DNA of 64,000 bases from Methyloferula stellata AR4 (lineage in GTDB: Bacteria > Pseudomonadota > Alphaproteobacteria > Rhizobiales > Beijerinckiaceae), in the NCBI RefSeq assembly GCF_000385335.1, contig NZ_ARWA01000001.1, positions 1,318,001 to 1,382,000 on the forward strand, written 5' to 3'. The notes below the pieces were generated by a model that was not told the DNA's origin, did not search any database, and worked only from the letters and a program-made list of their open reading frames with translations. A program made the translations under genes and the position numbers. This document shows, piece by piece, positions 1 through 8,403 of this stretch. Each line of letters opens with the position of its first letter. The first letter of the stretch is position 1.

Positions 1-2
1 TC

Positions 3-47
3 GAAGCCGCGGTCTGGACCGTTGCCGCCGCCGGACGGATCGGCTAA
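3..47 (+). CDS. 3' tail of an unidentified CDS (partial)
   Basis: Frame 3 from the window edge reads 14 codons ending EAAVWTVAAAGRIG and then TAA, 27 bp before the tRNA. Too little is present to name a family. It is open in this frame up to the edge, and the alanine-rich composition suits an alphaproteobacterial C-terminus, but so short a run could be chance. Confidence 0.3.
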   Translation, partial: EAAVWTVAAAGRIG

Positions 48-74
48 CGTGCTGGGGCTTATTCAAGCCTTTTT

Positions 75-151
<77 letters not shown>

Positions 152-429
152 GAAATCAATGACTTAGCCACTCTGAAATTTTCGCCTCACCGGTCACGGA
201 AGCAGCGCAAGGGTTGTTTTTGGGTAGCGGTGCGGGCTTTTGCGGAGCCTCGAAGGCTGTGGAAAACGGCTCTTGCTGGTCGACGACACGGTCCCCGCTC
301 ATCGAGCTTCCATGCAAATACGAAAGGCCGCTGTGCAGCGGCCAACATGTGGAGTGATCTCGTACCGGCTCGACGGTCATCGACGCCACGCTTCTGACCA
401 GTGCGGAGCGTGGCCGAGGGTGGGACATC
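152..429. other. Spacer between tRNA-Arg and the SRAP remnant
   Basis: Nearly 300 bp with several overlapping short open frames on both strands but no recognisable protein, RNA or repeat. It may be further degraded flanking DNA of the SRAP remnant. Confidence 0.4.
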
Positions 430-682
430 CGGTTCGCGATCGAACGGATCGCGCCCCCTCGCCTGTTTCGCTGGCATCTCGACCAACTGGACCTCGGTCC
501 GGAAGGTCAAGGAGGGCGAGACCACCAACGACATCTACGCCTTCCTGCTACGCCGGAAGAAGTCGAAACCTGGATGACGGCGCCTTCGCATGAAGCCTTG
601 AAGCTGCAGCGCCCGTTGCCGGATGGGACGCTTCGGATCGTCGCGCGCGGCGTCAAGGAAGATCTCGCCGGACCAGCGGCCT
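430..682 (+). pseudogene. SRAP/YedK-family protein remnant (SOS-response-associated peptidase)
   Basis: Three out-of-frame pieces resemble the C-terminal half of the SRAP (YedK/HMCES) family, which crosslinks abasic sites in single-stranded DNA. Piece one (about 433-455) reads FAIE-like residues. Piece two (about 455-545) reads RPLACFAGIS, TNWTSVRKVKEGETTND and IYAFL. Piece three (about 549-682) reads TPEEVETWMTAP, then LQRPLPDGTLRIVARG, and ends GPAA-stop. The stretch normally lying between YAFL and TPEEVETW (with the conserved HPKAMPVIL segment, including its catalytic His) is deleted, with a frame change at the join. The N-terminal catalytic Cys region is not found upstream. The gene is clearly dead. 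Confidence 0.75.
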
Positions 683-757
683 GACCGACGAAACCGACGA
701 CCGAGCGGGGTCTCGGGACCGCCAGCGCGAGATTATACTAGCGAACCACTTCTCGCC

Positions 758-1126
758 CTATGCGAGTTTCGCTCCCGATTGCCCCGTCGAGCGGGAGTAG
801 CTCGAGAGGAGCCAGACTGCAAAAATGATGACGCCCATCGCGACGAAAAACATTCGAGCCGGTGTCGGCAACTCCAACAGCAAACCGCCGATCACCAGCA
901 CCAGCCCGACCACTAATTCGACAAGGGCATGCAACCTAATAGGCACGATTTTGACCAGGCTAAATGGCATGTCGGTCACGAGCGTCATCGACAAATGCAC
1001 AACGGCGAGTACATAAGAAATTATTGCCGATGTGCCAGTCAATCCAATGACCGTCGGCGCGAGCGTGAATATGACGACTGTCAGATAGTCGAGGGCTGCG
1101 TGCGCTTCACTTGATATTATCTTCAT
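758..1126 (-). CDS. Small four-helix integral membrane protein
   Basis: 122 aa with about four hydrophobic segments: roughly residues 12-30, 33-50, 67-86 and 90-108. The N-terminus MKIISSEAHAALDYLTV and the Gly-rich third helix recall small SPW-repeat-like membrane proteins of proteobacteria, but I cannot name the family with certainty. The start codon lies 1 bp beyond the TetR stop on the same strand, so the two form a tight transcription unit. It is the likely target of that repressor. No catalytic residues are recognised and the function is unknown. Confidence 0.7.
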   Translation of the reverse strand: MKIISSEAHAALDYLTVVIFTLAPTVIGLTGTSAIISYVLAVVHLSMTLVTDMPFSLVKIVPIRLHALVELVVGLVLVIGGLLLELPTPARMFFVAMGVIIFAVWLLSSYSRSTGQSGAKLA

Positions 1127-1127
1127 C

Positions 1128-1730
1128 TCACTTCTCCCCTCTAAGCGCCGCCGCGATCATCGCGTCGCGCATTTCTGTGATCTCAGCGTCGGACAATCCT
1201 GATTTCGCTAAGACCAGCACTCCTTGGATGTTTGCCACACACTGCAGCGCGCGTTGACGAACGATGACGTCCGAGAATCGCGAGGACCCAGCCGCTGGGC
1301 GCGACAATGCCGCTGCAAAAAGGGAGCGAAGCGTGTCGACGCCAATCGTTAGCCGTGCCACGACGTCGGGATCACTTGACCCGAGCTCAAGCGCGGTATT
1401 GCCGATGAAGCAACCGCGCCAATTCGCTGTCTGCCCGTCATCTCTTCGCGCGACGGTGAGGATACCGTCCACCAACATTTCGAGCGCCCGCCGCGCAGTG
1501 GGCTCACGCGAAATCAGCGGCCCGAAATGCTCTCTTAGCGTCTGAAAATAGAGGTCGAGCGTTTGAACGAATAACTCATGCTTCGACCCGAACGCATTAT
1601 AGAAGCTCGCCCTTCCGAGGCTCATTGTCGTCAGCAGCTCGGGCAAGTTGGTCGCCTCATAACCGTTCTGCCAGAACGCCTCCAGCGCACGCTTCGTCGC
1701 GCCATCAGGATCAAAGGTCTTGGTTCTCAT
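1128..1730 (-). CDS. TetR/AcrR-family transcriptional regulator
   Basis: 200 aa. The N-terminal TetR helix-turn-helix is clear: ATKRALEAFWQNGYEATNL, then LGRASFYNAFGSKHELF, at about residues 11-55. A helical ligand-binding domain follows (about 60-195), with GCFIGNTALELGSSDPDV typical of the TetR_C group near AcuR and other oxidative or electrophile-responsive regulators. Its start is 4 bp from a perfect palindrome at 1735-1762, indicating autoregulation. It is cotranscribed with the small membrane protein at 758-1126. The inducing ligand is unknown. Confidence 0.9.
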   Translation of the reverse strand: MRTKTFDPDGATKRALEAFWQNGYEATNLPELLTTMSLGRASFYNAFGSKHELFVQTLDLYFQTLREHFGPLISREPTARRALEMLVDGILTVARRDDGQTANWRGCFIGNTALELGSSDPDVVARLTIGVDTLRSLFAAALSRPAAGSSRFSDVIVRQRALQCVANIQGVLVLAKSGLSDAEITEMRDAMIAAALRGEK

Positions 1731-1734
1731 AAAG

Positions 1735-1762
1735 CCATATTAGACCATATGGTCTAATATGG
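1735..1762. promoter_or_regulatory. 28-bp perfect palindrome, probable TetR operator
   Basis: The half-site CCATATTAGACCAT is followed directly by its exact reverse complement, giving 14+14 bp with no mismatch and no spacer. It sits between the TetR start codon at 1730 and the divergent fragment at 1769. The position immediately upstream of tetR fits an autorepressor operator. Confidence 0.8.
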
Positions 1763-1768
1763 CAAGGG

Positions 1769-2143
1769 ATGGAAGTGCGCAGGAGCTATTTAGCGGCTCC
1801 CTTTTCGGCTGGGACGTGGGAGAAATGGAACAGCATTTACGCTTATGAAGCGCGCGCGTTGCCAAGTATCTGGGCCGCGGCTCCCTACCTTCATAATGGT
1901 TCGGTCCCCAGCCTTGTCGAATTGCTGAAGCCGGCGGTACGACGCGTCAAAGAGTTCAGAGTGGGTGCGAAATACGATACGCCGACAGTTGGTCTCGCGA
2001 CCGAACAAGCCGGCGGCTTTGTTTTCAAAACGACTGGCTGCGAGGATCGCAACTCCGGCGACAGCAATTGCGGACATGAATATGGCACTGCCTTGTCGGG
2101 TGATGAAAGGGCTGCGCTGATCGAATATCTAAAGACGCTTTGA
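1769..2143 (+). pseudogene. C-terminal fragment of a di-haem cytochrome c peroxidase-like protein
   Basis: The 124-aa open frame matches only the tail of the RoxA/MauG/CcpA-like di-haem family: YEARALPSIWAAAPYLHNGS, then VPSLVELLKPAVRRVKEFRVG, and a C-terminal SGDERAALIEYLKTL cytochrome helix. No CxxCH haem site remains, so a haem-binding N-terminal portion of several hundred residues is missing. The break falls beside the TetR palindrome, suggesting a rearrangement joined two unrelated loci. It could be translated from the GTG/ATG near 1769 but would not bind haem. Confidence 0.75.
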
Positions 2144-2760
2144 AGGGCTTCGTCGCCTGGCGACATGATTCTTGCCGGTACGCTTGTCCGCCCTTTCCAA
2201 CATCGTTGGCACCGCTGATGGCTGCGCCTAATCTGCTATGCCGACATGACGACTGGCTCCCGATAGCGCGATCGTTGGCGTGCGCGTCGCATCCAGAACA
2301 CTGCTCCATTTCGGCGCAGGTGCAGGCGGACGAAACCGCGCCGCACCGCCCGTCGAGGCGCCTCCGACGAGCAATACACCATAGCCACACGACTCGGTGA
2401 GGTCTTGGACGAGGAGATCGAACAGGGGCCTAACGTGCTTAGCTATTTTACGGGCGTGGCATTGTTTGAGGCACGATCATCGATGTTGGCGCTGTCTAAA
2501 AGTATCGTGGTGTTCAGGTAACGACTATCGCCCCAATTTGTTGCGACGCGGAAGATTGTCCGCGATGCACACAGTCGATTGTTACAATGCAGCTGAGTTC
2601 GAATAATTCTTCCGGCATGTTCAGTGTCAAATTTTTATACACGTGCATGGATGGGATCGATTCAGATCGTCGTCTATGCGCTTTCGTTCGATTCTCCGTG
2701 CATTCTGTTTAAGTCTTTGACAAGCTTCGAAGTGTCGGCAGAACTTCATCGTCACGAGAG
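2144..2760. other. Gene-poor spacer upstream of mmoX
   Basis: About 620 bp without a convincing gene. Base composition falls from GC-rich near 2150-2420 to AT-richer at 2600-2760. Short open frames on both strands (such as 2140-2400) have no recognisable motifs. The last 150 bp would hold upstream activator sites for MmoR, but I could not define a repeat pair there. Confidence 0.5.
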
Positions 2761-2762
2761 AT

Positions 2763-2779
2763 TGGCACCGCATTTGCGC
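2763..2779 (+). promoter_or_regulatory. sigma-54 (RpoN) promoter of the sMMO operon
   Basis: The sequence TTGGCAC-CGCAT-TTGCGC matches the -24/-12 consensus TGGCAC-N5-TTGCW. The GG doublet is at 2764-2765, the GC doublet at 2776-2777, with exactly 10 bp between. Transcription should begin near 2789, about 93 bp before the mmoX ATG. sigma-54 control of mmoX by MmoR is established in other methanotrophs, and mmoR lies downstream here. Confidence 0.93.
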
Positions 2780-2881
2780 TAATCTTTGTACGCGTCATCC
2801 GTTTGAATTTGATGCGTCACAGGTGAAGCATCTGGTCAAAGCACCAGAGCGATGACTGTGCAAGGGAGGAGAACCAGACTC

Positions 2882-4462
2882 ATGGCAATAAGTACCGCAA
2901 CCAAAGCGGCGACGGACGCGCTCGGCGTCAATCGCGCGCCGACCAGCGTCAATCCTCAGGAAGTCCACCGCTGGCTGCAGAGTTTCAATTGGGATTTCGC
3001 TCAGAACCGGACGAAATATCCAACCAAATATCATATGGCGAATGACACGAAGGAACAGTTCAAGCTCATCGCCAAGGAATATGCACGGATGGAATCGGTC
3101 AAGGACGAACGGCAGTTCGGCACCTTGCTTGATGGGCTGACCCGTCTCGAAGCCGGCAATCGCGTGCATCCGCGCTGGGGCGAGACGATGAAGGTCGCGT
3201 CGAACTTCCTTGAAGTCGGCGAATATAATGCGATCGCCGCCACCGGTATGCTGTGGGATTCGGCGACCGCCGCCGAGCAGAAGAACGGCTATCTTGCACA
3301 GGTGCTCGACGAGATCCGCCATACGCATCAATGCGGTTTCATCAACTATTATTTTGCCAAGCACTACCATGACCCGGCTGGACATAACGATGCCCGTCGC
3401 ACCCGTGCCATCGGACCACTTTGGAAAGGGATGAAGCGGGTGTTCGCCGACGGCTTCATATCCGGCGACGCGGTTGAATGCTCGGTCAACCTTCAATTGG
3501 TCGGCGAAGCTTGCTTCACCAATCCTTTGATCGTCGCTATCACCGAATGGGCATCGGCCAATGGCGACGAGATCACGCCGACGGTGTTTTTGTCGATTGA
3601 AACAGACGAGCTGCGCCATATGGCAAACGGCTATCAGACGGTTGTTTCGATTGCCAATGATCCCGCGGCTCAGAAATATCTGAACACAGATCTCAACAAT
3701 GCATTCTGGACCCAGCAGAAATATTTCACGCCGGTGCTCGGCATGCTCTTCGAATATGGTTCGAAGTTCAAGGTGGAGCCTTGGGTGAAGACCTGGAATC
3801 GCTGGGTCTACGAGGATTGGGGTGGGATCTGGATCGGCCGCCTCGCGAAATACGGCGTCAATTCACCGCCAAGCCTCCGCGATGCAAAGAAGGATGCTTA
3901 TTGGGCACACCACGATCTGTTCTTGCTTGCTTATGCTCTGTGGCCGACCGGCTTCTTCCGGCTTTCGCTGCCGGATGAAGAAGATATGGAATGGTTCGAG
4001 GCCAATTATCCGGGCTGGGATGAGCATTACGGCAAGATCCTTCGCGAATGGAAGGCGCTTGGCTGCGAGGATCCCAAGAGCGGTTTCCTCCCGATCCAAT
4101 GGCTCATCGAGCACGGGCATAAGGTTTATATCGATCGCCCGTCGCAAGTGCCGTTCTGCCCGACTCTCGCCAAGTGCTCGGGGTCGCTCAGGGTACACGA
4201 GTTCAACGGTCAGAAGCACGCCTTCGCCGATGATTGGGGCGAGCGCCAATGGCTGGCTGAGCCCGAACGCTACGAATGCCAGAACATCTTCGAGCAATAT
4301 GGCGGCCGTGAACTCTCGGATGTGGTCGTCGAAGGTCATGGGGTTCGAGCCGATGGCAAGACCTTGATTGGTCAGCCGCATGTGCACGGCGATCAATTGT
4401 GGACCGTCGAAGATCTCAAGCGCGCCAATTGCGTCTTCGCTGATCCGCTCGCCGATCTTTGA
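2882..4462 (+). CDS. mmoX: Soluble methane monooxygenase hydroxylase, alpha subunit
   Basis: 526 aa, the usual length. It is the catalytic subunit of the (alpha-beta-gamma)2 hydroxylase, which oxidises methane to methanol at a diiron centre. The ligands keep Methylococcus numbering without indels: Glu114 in LEVGEYNAIA; Glu144 and His147 in DEIRHTHQC; Glu209 in GEACFTNP; Glu243 and His246 in ETDELRHMANGY. Active-site Cys151 and Thr213 are also kept. I chose the ATG at 2882 because it follows GGGAGGAG at the right distance and gives the family N-terminus MAISTATKAATDAL; an in-frame ATG at 2852 lacks this support. It is the first gene of the operon. A strong hairpin separates it from mmoY. Confidence 0.99.
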   Translation: MAISTATKAATDALGVNRAPTSVNPQEVHRWLQSFNWDFAQNRTKYPTKYHMANDTKEQFKLIAKEYARMESVKDERQFGTLLDGLTRLEAGNRVHPRWGETMKVASNFLEVGEYNAIAATGMLWDSATAAEQKNGYLAQVLDEIRHTHQCGFINYYFAKHYHDPAGHNDARRTRAIGPLWKGMKRVFADGFISGDAVECSVNLQLVGEACFTNPLIVAITEWASANGDEITPTVFLSIETDELRHMANGYQTVVSIANDPAAQKYLNTDLNNAFWTQQKYFTPVLGMLFEYGSKFKVEPWVKTWNRWVYEDWGGIWIGRLAKYGVNSPPSLRDAKKDAYWAHHDLFLLAYALWPTGFFRLSLPDEEDMEWFEANYPGWDEHYGKILREWKALGCEDPKSGFLPIQWLIEHGHKVYIDRPSQVPFCPTLAKCSGSLRVHEFNGQKHAFADDWGERQWLAEPERYECQNIFEQYGGRELSDVVVEGHGVRADGKTLIGQPHVHGDQLWTVEDLKRANCVFADPLADL

Positions 4463-4472
4463 GCAACAATCT

Positions 4473-4504
4473 CGTCAGACCGGCCGCGTTGGGCCGGTCT
4501 GACG
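4473..4504 (+). terminator. 13-bp intercistronic hairpin between mmoX and mmoY
   Basis: CGTCAGACCGGCC and its exact reverse complement flank a 6-nt loop, 11 bp after the mmoX stop. No run of T follows, so it is more likely an mRNA-stabilising, processing or partial attenuation element than a full intrinsic terminator. It would favour mmoX over downstream message. Confidence 0.75.
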
Positions 4505-4574
4505 AACGCATCAAACACATAAACGGCATGGTCGACATAAGACCATGAATAGAAATCAACGGAGGAAACGACCG

Positions 4575-5756
4575 ATGGCTATCGCCACAGCGACGACGAC
4601 GAAGCGTGGGCTCACGGACCCTGAAAGGGCCGCGAAGATCCTTGCAGCTATCCCAGACCATGAACTCGATACACAACGCAGGATGAATTATTTTGTTGAA
4701 CCGCGTTGGAAGCGGCTCAGCGAATATGAAATCCTGACGTCCTATACTCAGCCGAACCCGGATTGGATCGCCGGCGGCCTCGACTGGGGCGATTGGACCC
4801 AGAAATTTCATGGCGGGCGTCCGTCGTGGGGCAATGAGAGCACCGAGCTTCGGACGACCGATTGGTTCCGTCACCGCGATCCGGCGCGCCGGTGGCATGC
4901 GCCCTACGTTAAGGACAAAGCCGAAGAATGGCGCTACACGACGCGCTTCCTCGAGGGCTATTCGGCGGAAGGCGCGGTGCGTTCCATCGATCCGAAATGG
5001 CGCGATGAAATTCTCGCCAAATATTGGGGCGCACTTCTGTTCAGTGAATATGGACAGTTCAACGCACACTCATCGGTGGCGCGTGACGCGCTCTCGGATA
5101 CGATCCGCTCCACGGCGACCTTTGCCGCGCTCGACAAGGTCGACTGCGCTCAAATGATTCAGCTAGAGCGCAACTTCCTGGCCAAGGTCGTTCCCGGCTT
5201 CCCGGAATCCACGGAAGGTCCGAAGAACATCTGGCTGAGCGACCCGATCTACAAGTCGGCGCGTACGACCGTAGAAGAGTTCTGGCAAGGTATCCAGGAT
5301 TTCAGCGAGATTCTATGGGCGGTGCATGGTGTCTATGATCCGTTGTTCGGTCAGTTTGCTCGGCGTGAATTCTTCGGTCGAATGGCTGCCCATTACGGCG
5401 ACTCGCTGACGCCGTTCTTCCTCAGTCAGACGCAGACCTACTTCCAGACTACCAAGGCCGCCATGAGCGATCTCTTCTTTTACTCCTTGGGGGATGACCC
5501 GGAGTTCGGCGATCACAACCGGACATGGTTCCGTGCCTGGACGGAGAAATGGCTGAAGATGACCGCGGATTCCTTGCACGACTTCCTCGGCATCTACGCA
5601 AAGGTCGAGAAAGTACCCGGTCTCAGCGACAAAGCCGGCATCATCGCCGCTGTGTCCCGTGTCGTGAACGATTGGGTCGAGGACTATGCCAAGAAAATCG
5701 ACTTCAAGGTCGATGCCGATCAACTCGTCGCCAGCATCACTCGTGACGTCAAGTGA
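4575..5756 (+). CDS. mmoY: Soluble methane monooxygenase hydroxylase, beta subunit
   Basis: 393 aa, the usual size for the beta subunit. It has the ferritin-like fold of MmoX but no diiron site, and it forms the dimer core and the docking canyon for MmoB and MmoC. Recognisable stretches include RRMNYFVEPRWKRLSEYE, LDWGDWTQKFHGGRPSWG and WFRHRDPARRWHAPYVKDK. The ATG at 4575 follows GGAGGAAACGACCG, a strong ribosome site; the longer frame from 4545 adds an Arg-rich extension absent from the family. It lies 112 bp after mmoX, the largest gap within the structural genes. Confidence 0.99.
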   Translation: MAIATATTTKRGLTDPERAAKILAAIPDHELDTQRRMNYFVEPRWKRLSEYEILTSYTQPNPDWIAGGLDWGDWTQKFHGGRPSWGNESTELRTTDWFRHRDPARRWHAPYVKDKAEEWRYTTRFLEGYSAEGAVRSIDPKWRDEILAKYWGALLFSEYGQFNAHSSVARDALSDTIRSTATFAALDKVDCAQMIQLERNFLAKVVPGFPESTEGPKNIWLSDPIYKSARTTVEEFWQGIQDFSEILWAVHGVYDPLFGQFARREFFGRMAAHYGDSLTPFFLSQTQTYFQTTKAAMSDLFFYSLGDDPEFGDHNRTWFRAWTEKWLKMTADSLHDFLGIYAKVEKVPGLSDKAGIIAAVSRVVNDWVEDYAKKIDFKVDADQLVASITRDVK

Positions 5757-5768
5757 AGGGAAACTGAA

Positions 5769-6182
5769 ATGACAGCGCGTAATGCATATAACGCCGGCAT
5801 CATGAAGAAAAACGGCGAGGCTTTCGCCAAGGAATTCTTTGCCGAAGAAAACCAGGTCGTCCATGAATCCAATACGGTCGTTCTGGTGCTCATGAAGAGC
5901 GACGAGATCGATGCCATCGTGGAAGACATCATTCTGGGTGAGGAGGCGAAGCGCAACCCGACTCTCGTCGTCGAGGATCGAGCCGGCTTCTGGTGGATCA
6001 AGGCCGACGGCAAGATCGAAGTCGATACCGAGAAGGCTGCCGATCTGCTCGGTAAGACTTATAGCATTTACGATTTTCTCGTGAATGTCTCATCGACCAT
6101 CGGCCGGGCCTACACGCTTGGCAACACGTTCACGATCACGTCCGAATTGATGGGGCTCGATCGTAAGCTCACCGATATCTGA
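5769..6182 (+). CDS. mmoB: Soluble methane monooxygenase regulatory protein B
   Basis: 137 aa, cofactorless. It is the effector component that binds the hydroxylase, gates substrate and oxygen access and couples electron transfer. Family signatures are visible: NAYNAGIMKKNGEAFA at the N-terminus, SDEIDAIVEDIILG, and RAGFWWIKADGKIEVD in the core. The N-terminal tail that contacts MmoX is present. It starts 12 bp after the mmoY stop with a GAAGGGAA ribosome site. Confidence 0.98.
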   Translation: MTARNAYNAGIMKKNGEAFAKEFFAEENQVVHESNTVVLVLMKSDEIDAIVEDIILGEEAKRNPTLVVEDRAGFWWIKADGKIEVDTEKAADLLGKTYSIYDFLVNVSSTIGRAYTLGNTFTITSELMGLDRKLTDI

Positions 6183-6206
6183 GGGATTGAAAGGGAGGAG
6201 ACGAAA

Positions 6207-6719
6207 ATGCCCAACTACAAAATCCACGACAATCCCGTCCGCTCTGAGTGGCAGGAGAAGATCGGTGAATTGAAGTCCGTGAAGGATGCTACTGCGTTCA
6301 TACAGGACTTCCGGAAGAAATATACGTCGCCGTTTCGTACCAGCTATGCACTCGACGTCGACTATCTCTTCATCGAGGCGAAGATCGAGGAGCGGCTGGC
6401 CGTGCTGAAGACTTCGACATACTCCGCGACGGACCTCTTTTCCATGGCTACCACCGGGGAAGCGGCCCAAAAGGTCGCGGATACCTGGATCGCCAAAATG
6501 GACGCGGAGAAAGACAAGTTCGCTGCCGAAAAAATCCTGATTACGTTCCGGCAGCTCTATAAGCCGCCGGTGCTTCCAGTGAACGTGTTTTTCAAAGTCG
6601 ACACGCATCTCGGAAGCCGCCTGATGGAACTGCGCAATGCCGATTATTATGCGGATTCCCTGGAAGAGTTGCGCAAGAAGCGCGGCGTCAAAGTGTTGAA
6701 ACTCGGCAACGCCGCCTGA
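6207..6719 (+). CDS. mmoZ: Soluble methane monooxygenase hydroxylase, gamma subunit
   Basis: 170 aa, all-helical. It is the small structural subunit on the outside of the hydroxylase dimer. Recognisable segments are [17 protein letters not shown] near the start and [25 protein letters not shown] in the middle, with [12 protein letters not shown] at the end. The ribosome site GGGAGGAG lies 8 bp before the ATG. It is 24 bp downstream of mmoB and is followed by a strong hairpin before mmoD. Confidence 0.98.
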   Translation: MPNYKIHDNPVRSEWQEKIGELKSVKDATAFIQDFRKKYTSPFRTSYALDVDYLFIEAKIEERLAVLKTSTYSATDLFSMATTGEAAQKVADTWIAKMDAEKDKFAAEKILITFRQLYKPPVLPVNVFFKVDTHLGSRLMELRNADYYADSLEELRKKRGVKVLKLGNAA

Positions 6720-6732
6720 CAGGCGCTTGAAC

Positions 6733-6769
6733 GTTCGGGCGCCCGCGCGATTTCGCCAGGCGCCCGAAC
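6733..6769 (+). terminator. 11-bp hairpin between mmoZ and mmoD
   Basis: GTTCGGGCGCC and its perfect reverse complement flank a 15-nt loop just after the mmoZ stop. No T-run follows. As with the mmoX-mmoY hairpin, the position suggests differential stability or partial attenuation, lowering mmoD/mmoC message relative to the hydroxylase genes. Confidence 0.65.
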
Positions 6770-6789
6770 AAACCGAAACAGGGTGGTCC

Positions 6790-7110
6790 ATGAAAAGGCT
6801 GATGATCGAAGAGGATCCCGATGGCCCGGCATCGGTGAGTTCGTTTCAGGGGAACGCAGGGTCCGCAGCAATCGCGGGCTTCGCAGAAGCGGCAATTGCG
6901 CCGGTCGAAATCTTCAACGACGGCCGATACAGCGCCTTCGTTCAGGATCTTGAATGCGTCTGGCGCTGGGAAATTCACCGGGATGGCCAGTTCGTTCAGG
7001 AAGGCTGTTCGTTGAGCGAGAGATCATCCCGCGAAGCTGTGGGTTATGTCATGTCGTTTTATCGGCGGCGCGACGAGAGGCAGGCTGCCGAGCCGGCAAT
7101 CTGCGAATAG
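6790..7110 (+). CDS. mmoD: sMMO accessory protein MmoD (OrfY)
   Basis: 106 aa from the ATG at 6790. In other methanotrophs MmoD binds the hydroxylase, inhibits it and is implicated in the copper switch or in diiron-site assembly. The conserved core is present: VEIFNDGRYSAFVQDLECVWRWEI, with SSREAVGYVMSFYRRRD after it. A longer frame from a TTG at 6727 would run through the hairpin at 6733-6769, which argues for the downstream ATG. The position between mmoZ and mmoC is the standard one. Confidence 0.93.
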   Translation: MKRLMIEEDPDGPASVSSFQGNAGSAAIAGFAEAAIAPVEIFNDGRYSAFVQDLECVWRWEIHRDGQFVQEGCSLSERSSREAVGYVMSFYRRRDERQAAEPAICE

Positions 7111-7317
7111 TCGCGGCCCCGCGGCTCTAGGGTCGCGTCCGGTTTCGCCCGGTCGGGTAAAAATCAACAAATCGTCAATGGCGCATGCGGGTTCGCATGG
7201 GCGGTCTCTAGTTGCGCGCCGGCACCATCAATGGCGGTCCTAAAAGACGCGAAAACAGCGTGAATTTGGACACCGGCGCGAACCAATGCCGTCGGTTAAA
7301 CTTCAGAAGAGGCAAAG

Positions 7318-8370
7318 ATGTACAAAGTGTCCGTTATTACCGAAGACGATTTCGAGGTAACGTTCGAATGTCCACCGAACGAGAACGTCATCTCCGCCGG
7401 TGTGAAAAGCGACGTGATTCTCCTTTCGTCTTGCCACGAGGGCGGCTGCGCCACATGCAAGGCGGAATGCCTTGAAGGCGACTATGAATTGGGACGATGC
7501 AGCGTGCAGGCCCTGCCTCCCGACGAAGAAGAAGCAGCTGTCGTTCTTCTCTGTCAGACCTACCCTCGAAGCGATCTCGTGTTCAAGGTACCCTATACGT
7601 TCGAACGCATCTCTTTCCAGAAGGTCAACACGGACTGGAAGGGTGAGATCGTTGCGGTCGAAAAGATCGCATCGAATGTCGCGAAACTGCAGATTGTGCC
7701 GAAGGACCCTGAGAATGGTCAGGCTGTCACGATCCCGTTCGTGCCAGGGCAATATCTAGACATCGAGATTCCTGGCACGCAAGCGAGCAGGTGCTATTCG
7801 ATGGCAACGATCGATGACGACCCCCGCCTTGATTTTCTAATCCGGATTTTGCCTGGCGGTCGCTTTTCGCAATTTCTGTCGAGCGAGGCTGAGCCGGGCA
7901 TCGTGATGAGGCTTCGTGGTCCTTTTGGCGGTTTCAACATAAGGGAGAACGGACTTCGTGCCCGGTACTTCGTTGCCGGCGGGACAGGTCTGGCCCCAGT
8001 CCTGTCGATGATCCGCTACATGAAGCGTGAGCAACATCCGCAGGAAGCCAAGTTGTTTTTCGGCGTGACGCATCAGCACGAACTCTTCTATCTCGACGAA
8101 CTGGAAAAGCTCGAAGCCGAAATGCCGAACTTGAAGGTATACGTGACAGTGATCAAAGCTGACGCGGCCTGGCAGGGCGGCACCGGCACAGTCGTCGACG
8201 AGTTGACCAAGCAATTGCAAGACGCAAAGGCGAAGCCCGATATTTATTTATGCGGGCCGCCGCCGATGATCGATGCGGCCTTCGCGGCTGCAGCAATATA
8301 CGGTGTTCCCCCAGAACAAATGTATGTCGAAAAGTTCCTTGCCAGTGGGCAAGCCGCGGCCGCAGAATAG
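7318..8370 (+). CDS. mmoC: sMMO reductase component (NADH oxidoreductase)
   Basis: 350 aa. It passes electrons from NADH through FAD and a plant-type [2Fe-2S] cluster to the hydroxylase. The ferredoxin domain (about 1-95) has Cys39, Cys44, Cys47 and Cys79 in SCHEGGCATC and LLCQ. The FAD domain (about 105-205) has the flavin motif RCYSMA. The NAD domain (about 215-345) has FVAGGTGLAPVLSM and YLCGPPPMIDA. An AAGAGGCAAAG ribosome site precedes the ATG. A 207-bp gap separates it from mmoD; I saw no gene or clear terminator in that gap. Confidence 0.98.
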   Translation: MYKVSVITEDDFEVTFECPPNENVISAGVKSDVILLSSCHEGGCATCKAECLEGDYELGRCSVQALPPDEEEAAVVLLCQTYPRSDLVFKVPYTFERISFQKVNTDWKGEIVAVEKIASNVAKLQIVPKDPENGQAVTIPFVPGQYLDIEIPGTQASRCYSMATIDDDPRLDFLIRILPGGRFSQFLSSEAEPGIVMRLRGPFGGFNIRENGLRARYFVAGGTGLAPVLSMIRYMKREQHPQEAKLFFGVTHQHELFYLDELEKLEAEMPNLKVYVTVIKADAAWQGGTGTVVDELTKQLQDAKAKPDIYLCGPPPMIDAAFAAAAIYGVPPEQMYVEKFLASGQAAAAE

Positions 8371-8403
8371 CTTCTGGCTTCATAGGCGGAGGTTGCTTCA
8401 GCG

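Noticed and set aside
156-593. Overlapping 90-117-aa frames near the tRNA
   Set aside because: They lack protein-like features; the only real signal is the broken SRAP sequence, which does not follow those frames.
2795-3619. 274-aa open frame on the minus strand
   Set aside because: Antisense to mmoX, which is certain from its ligands and length.
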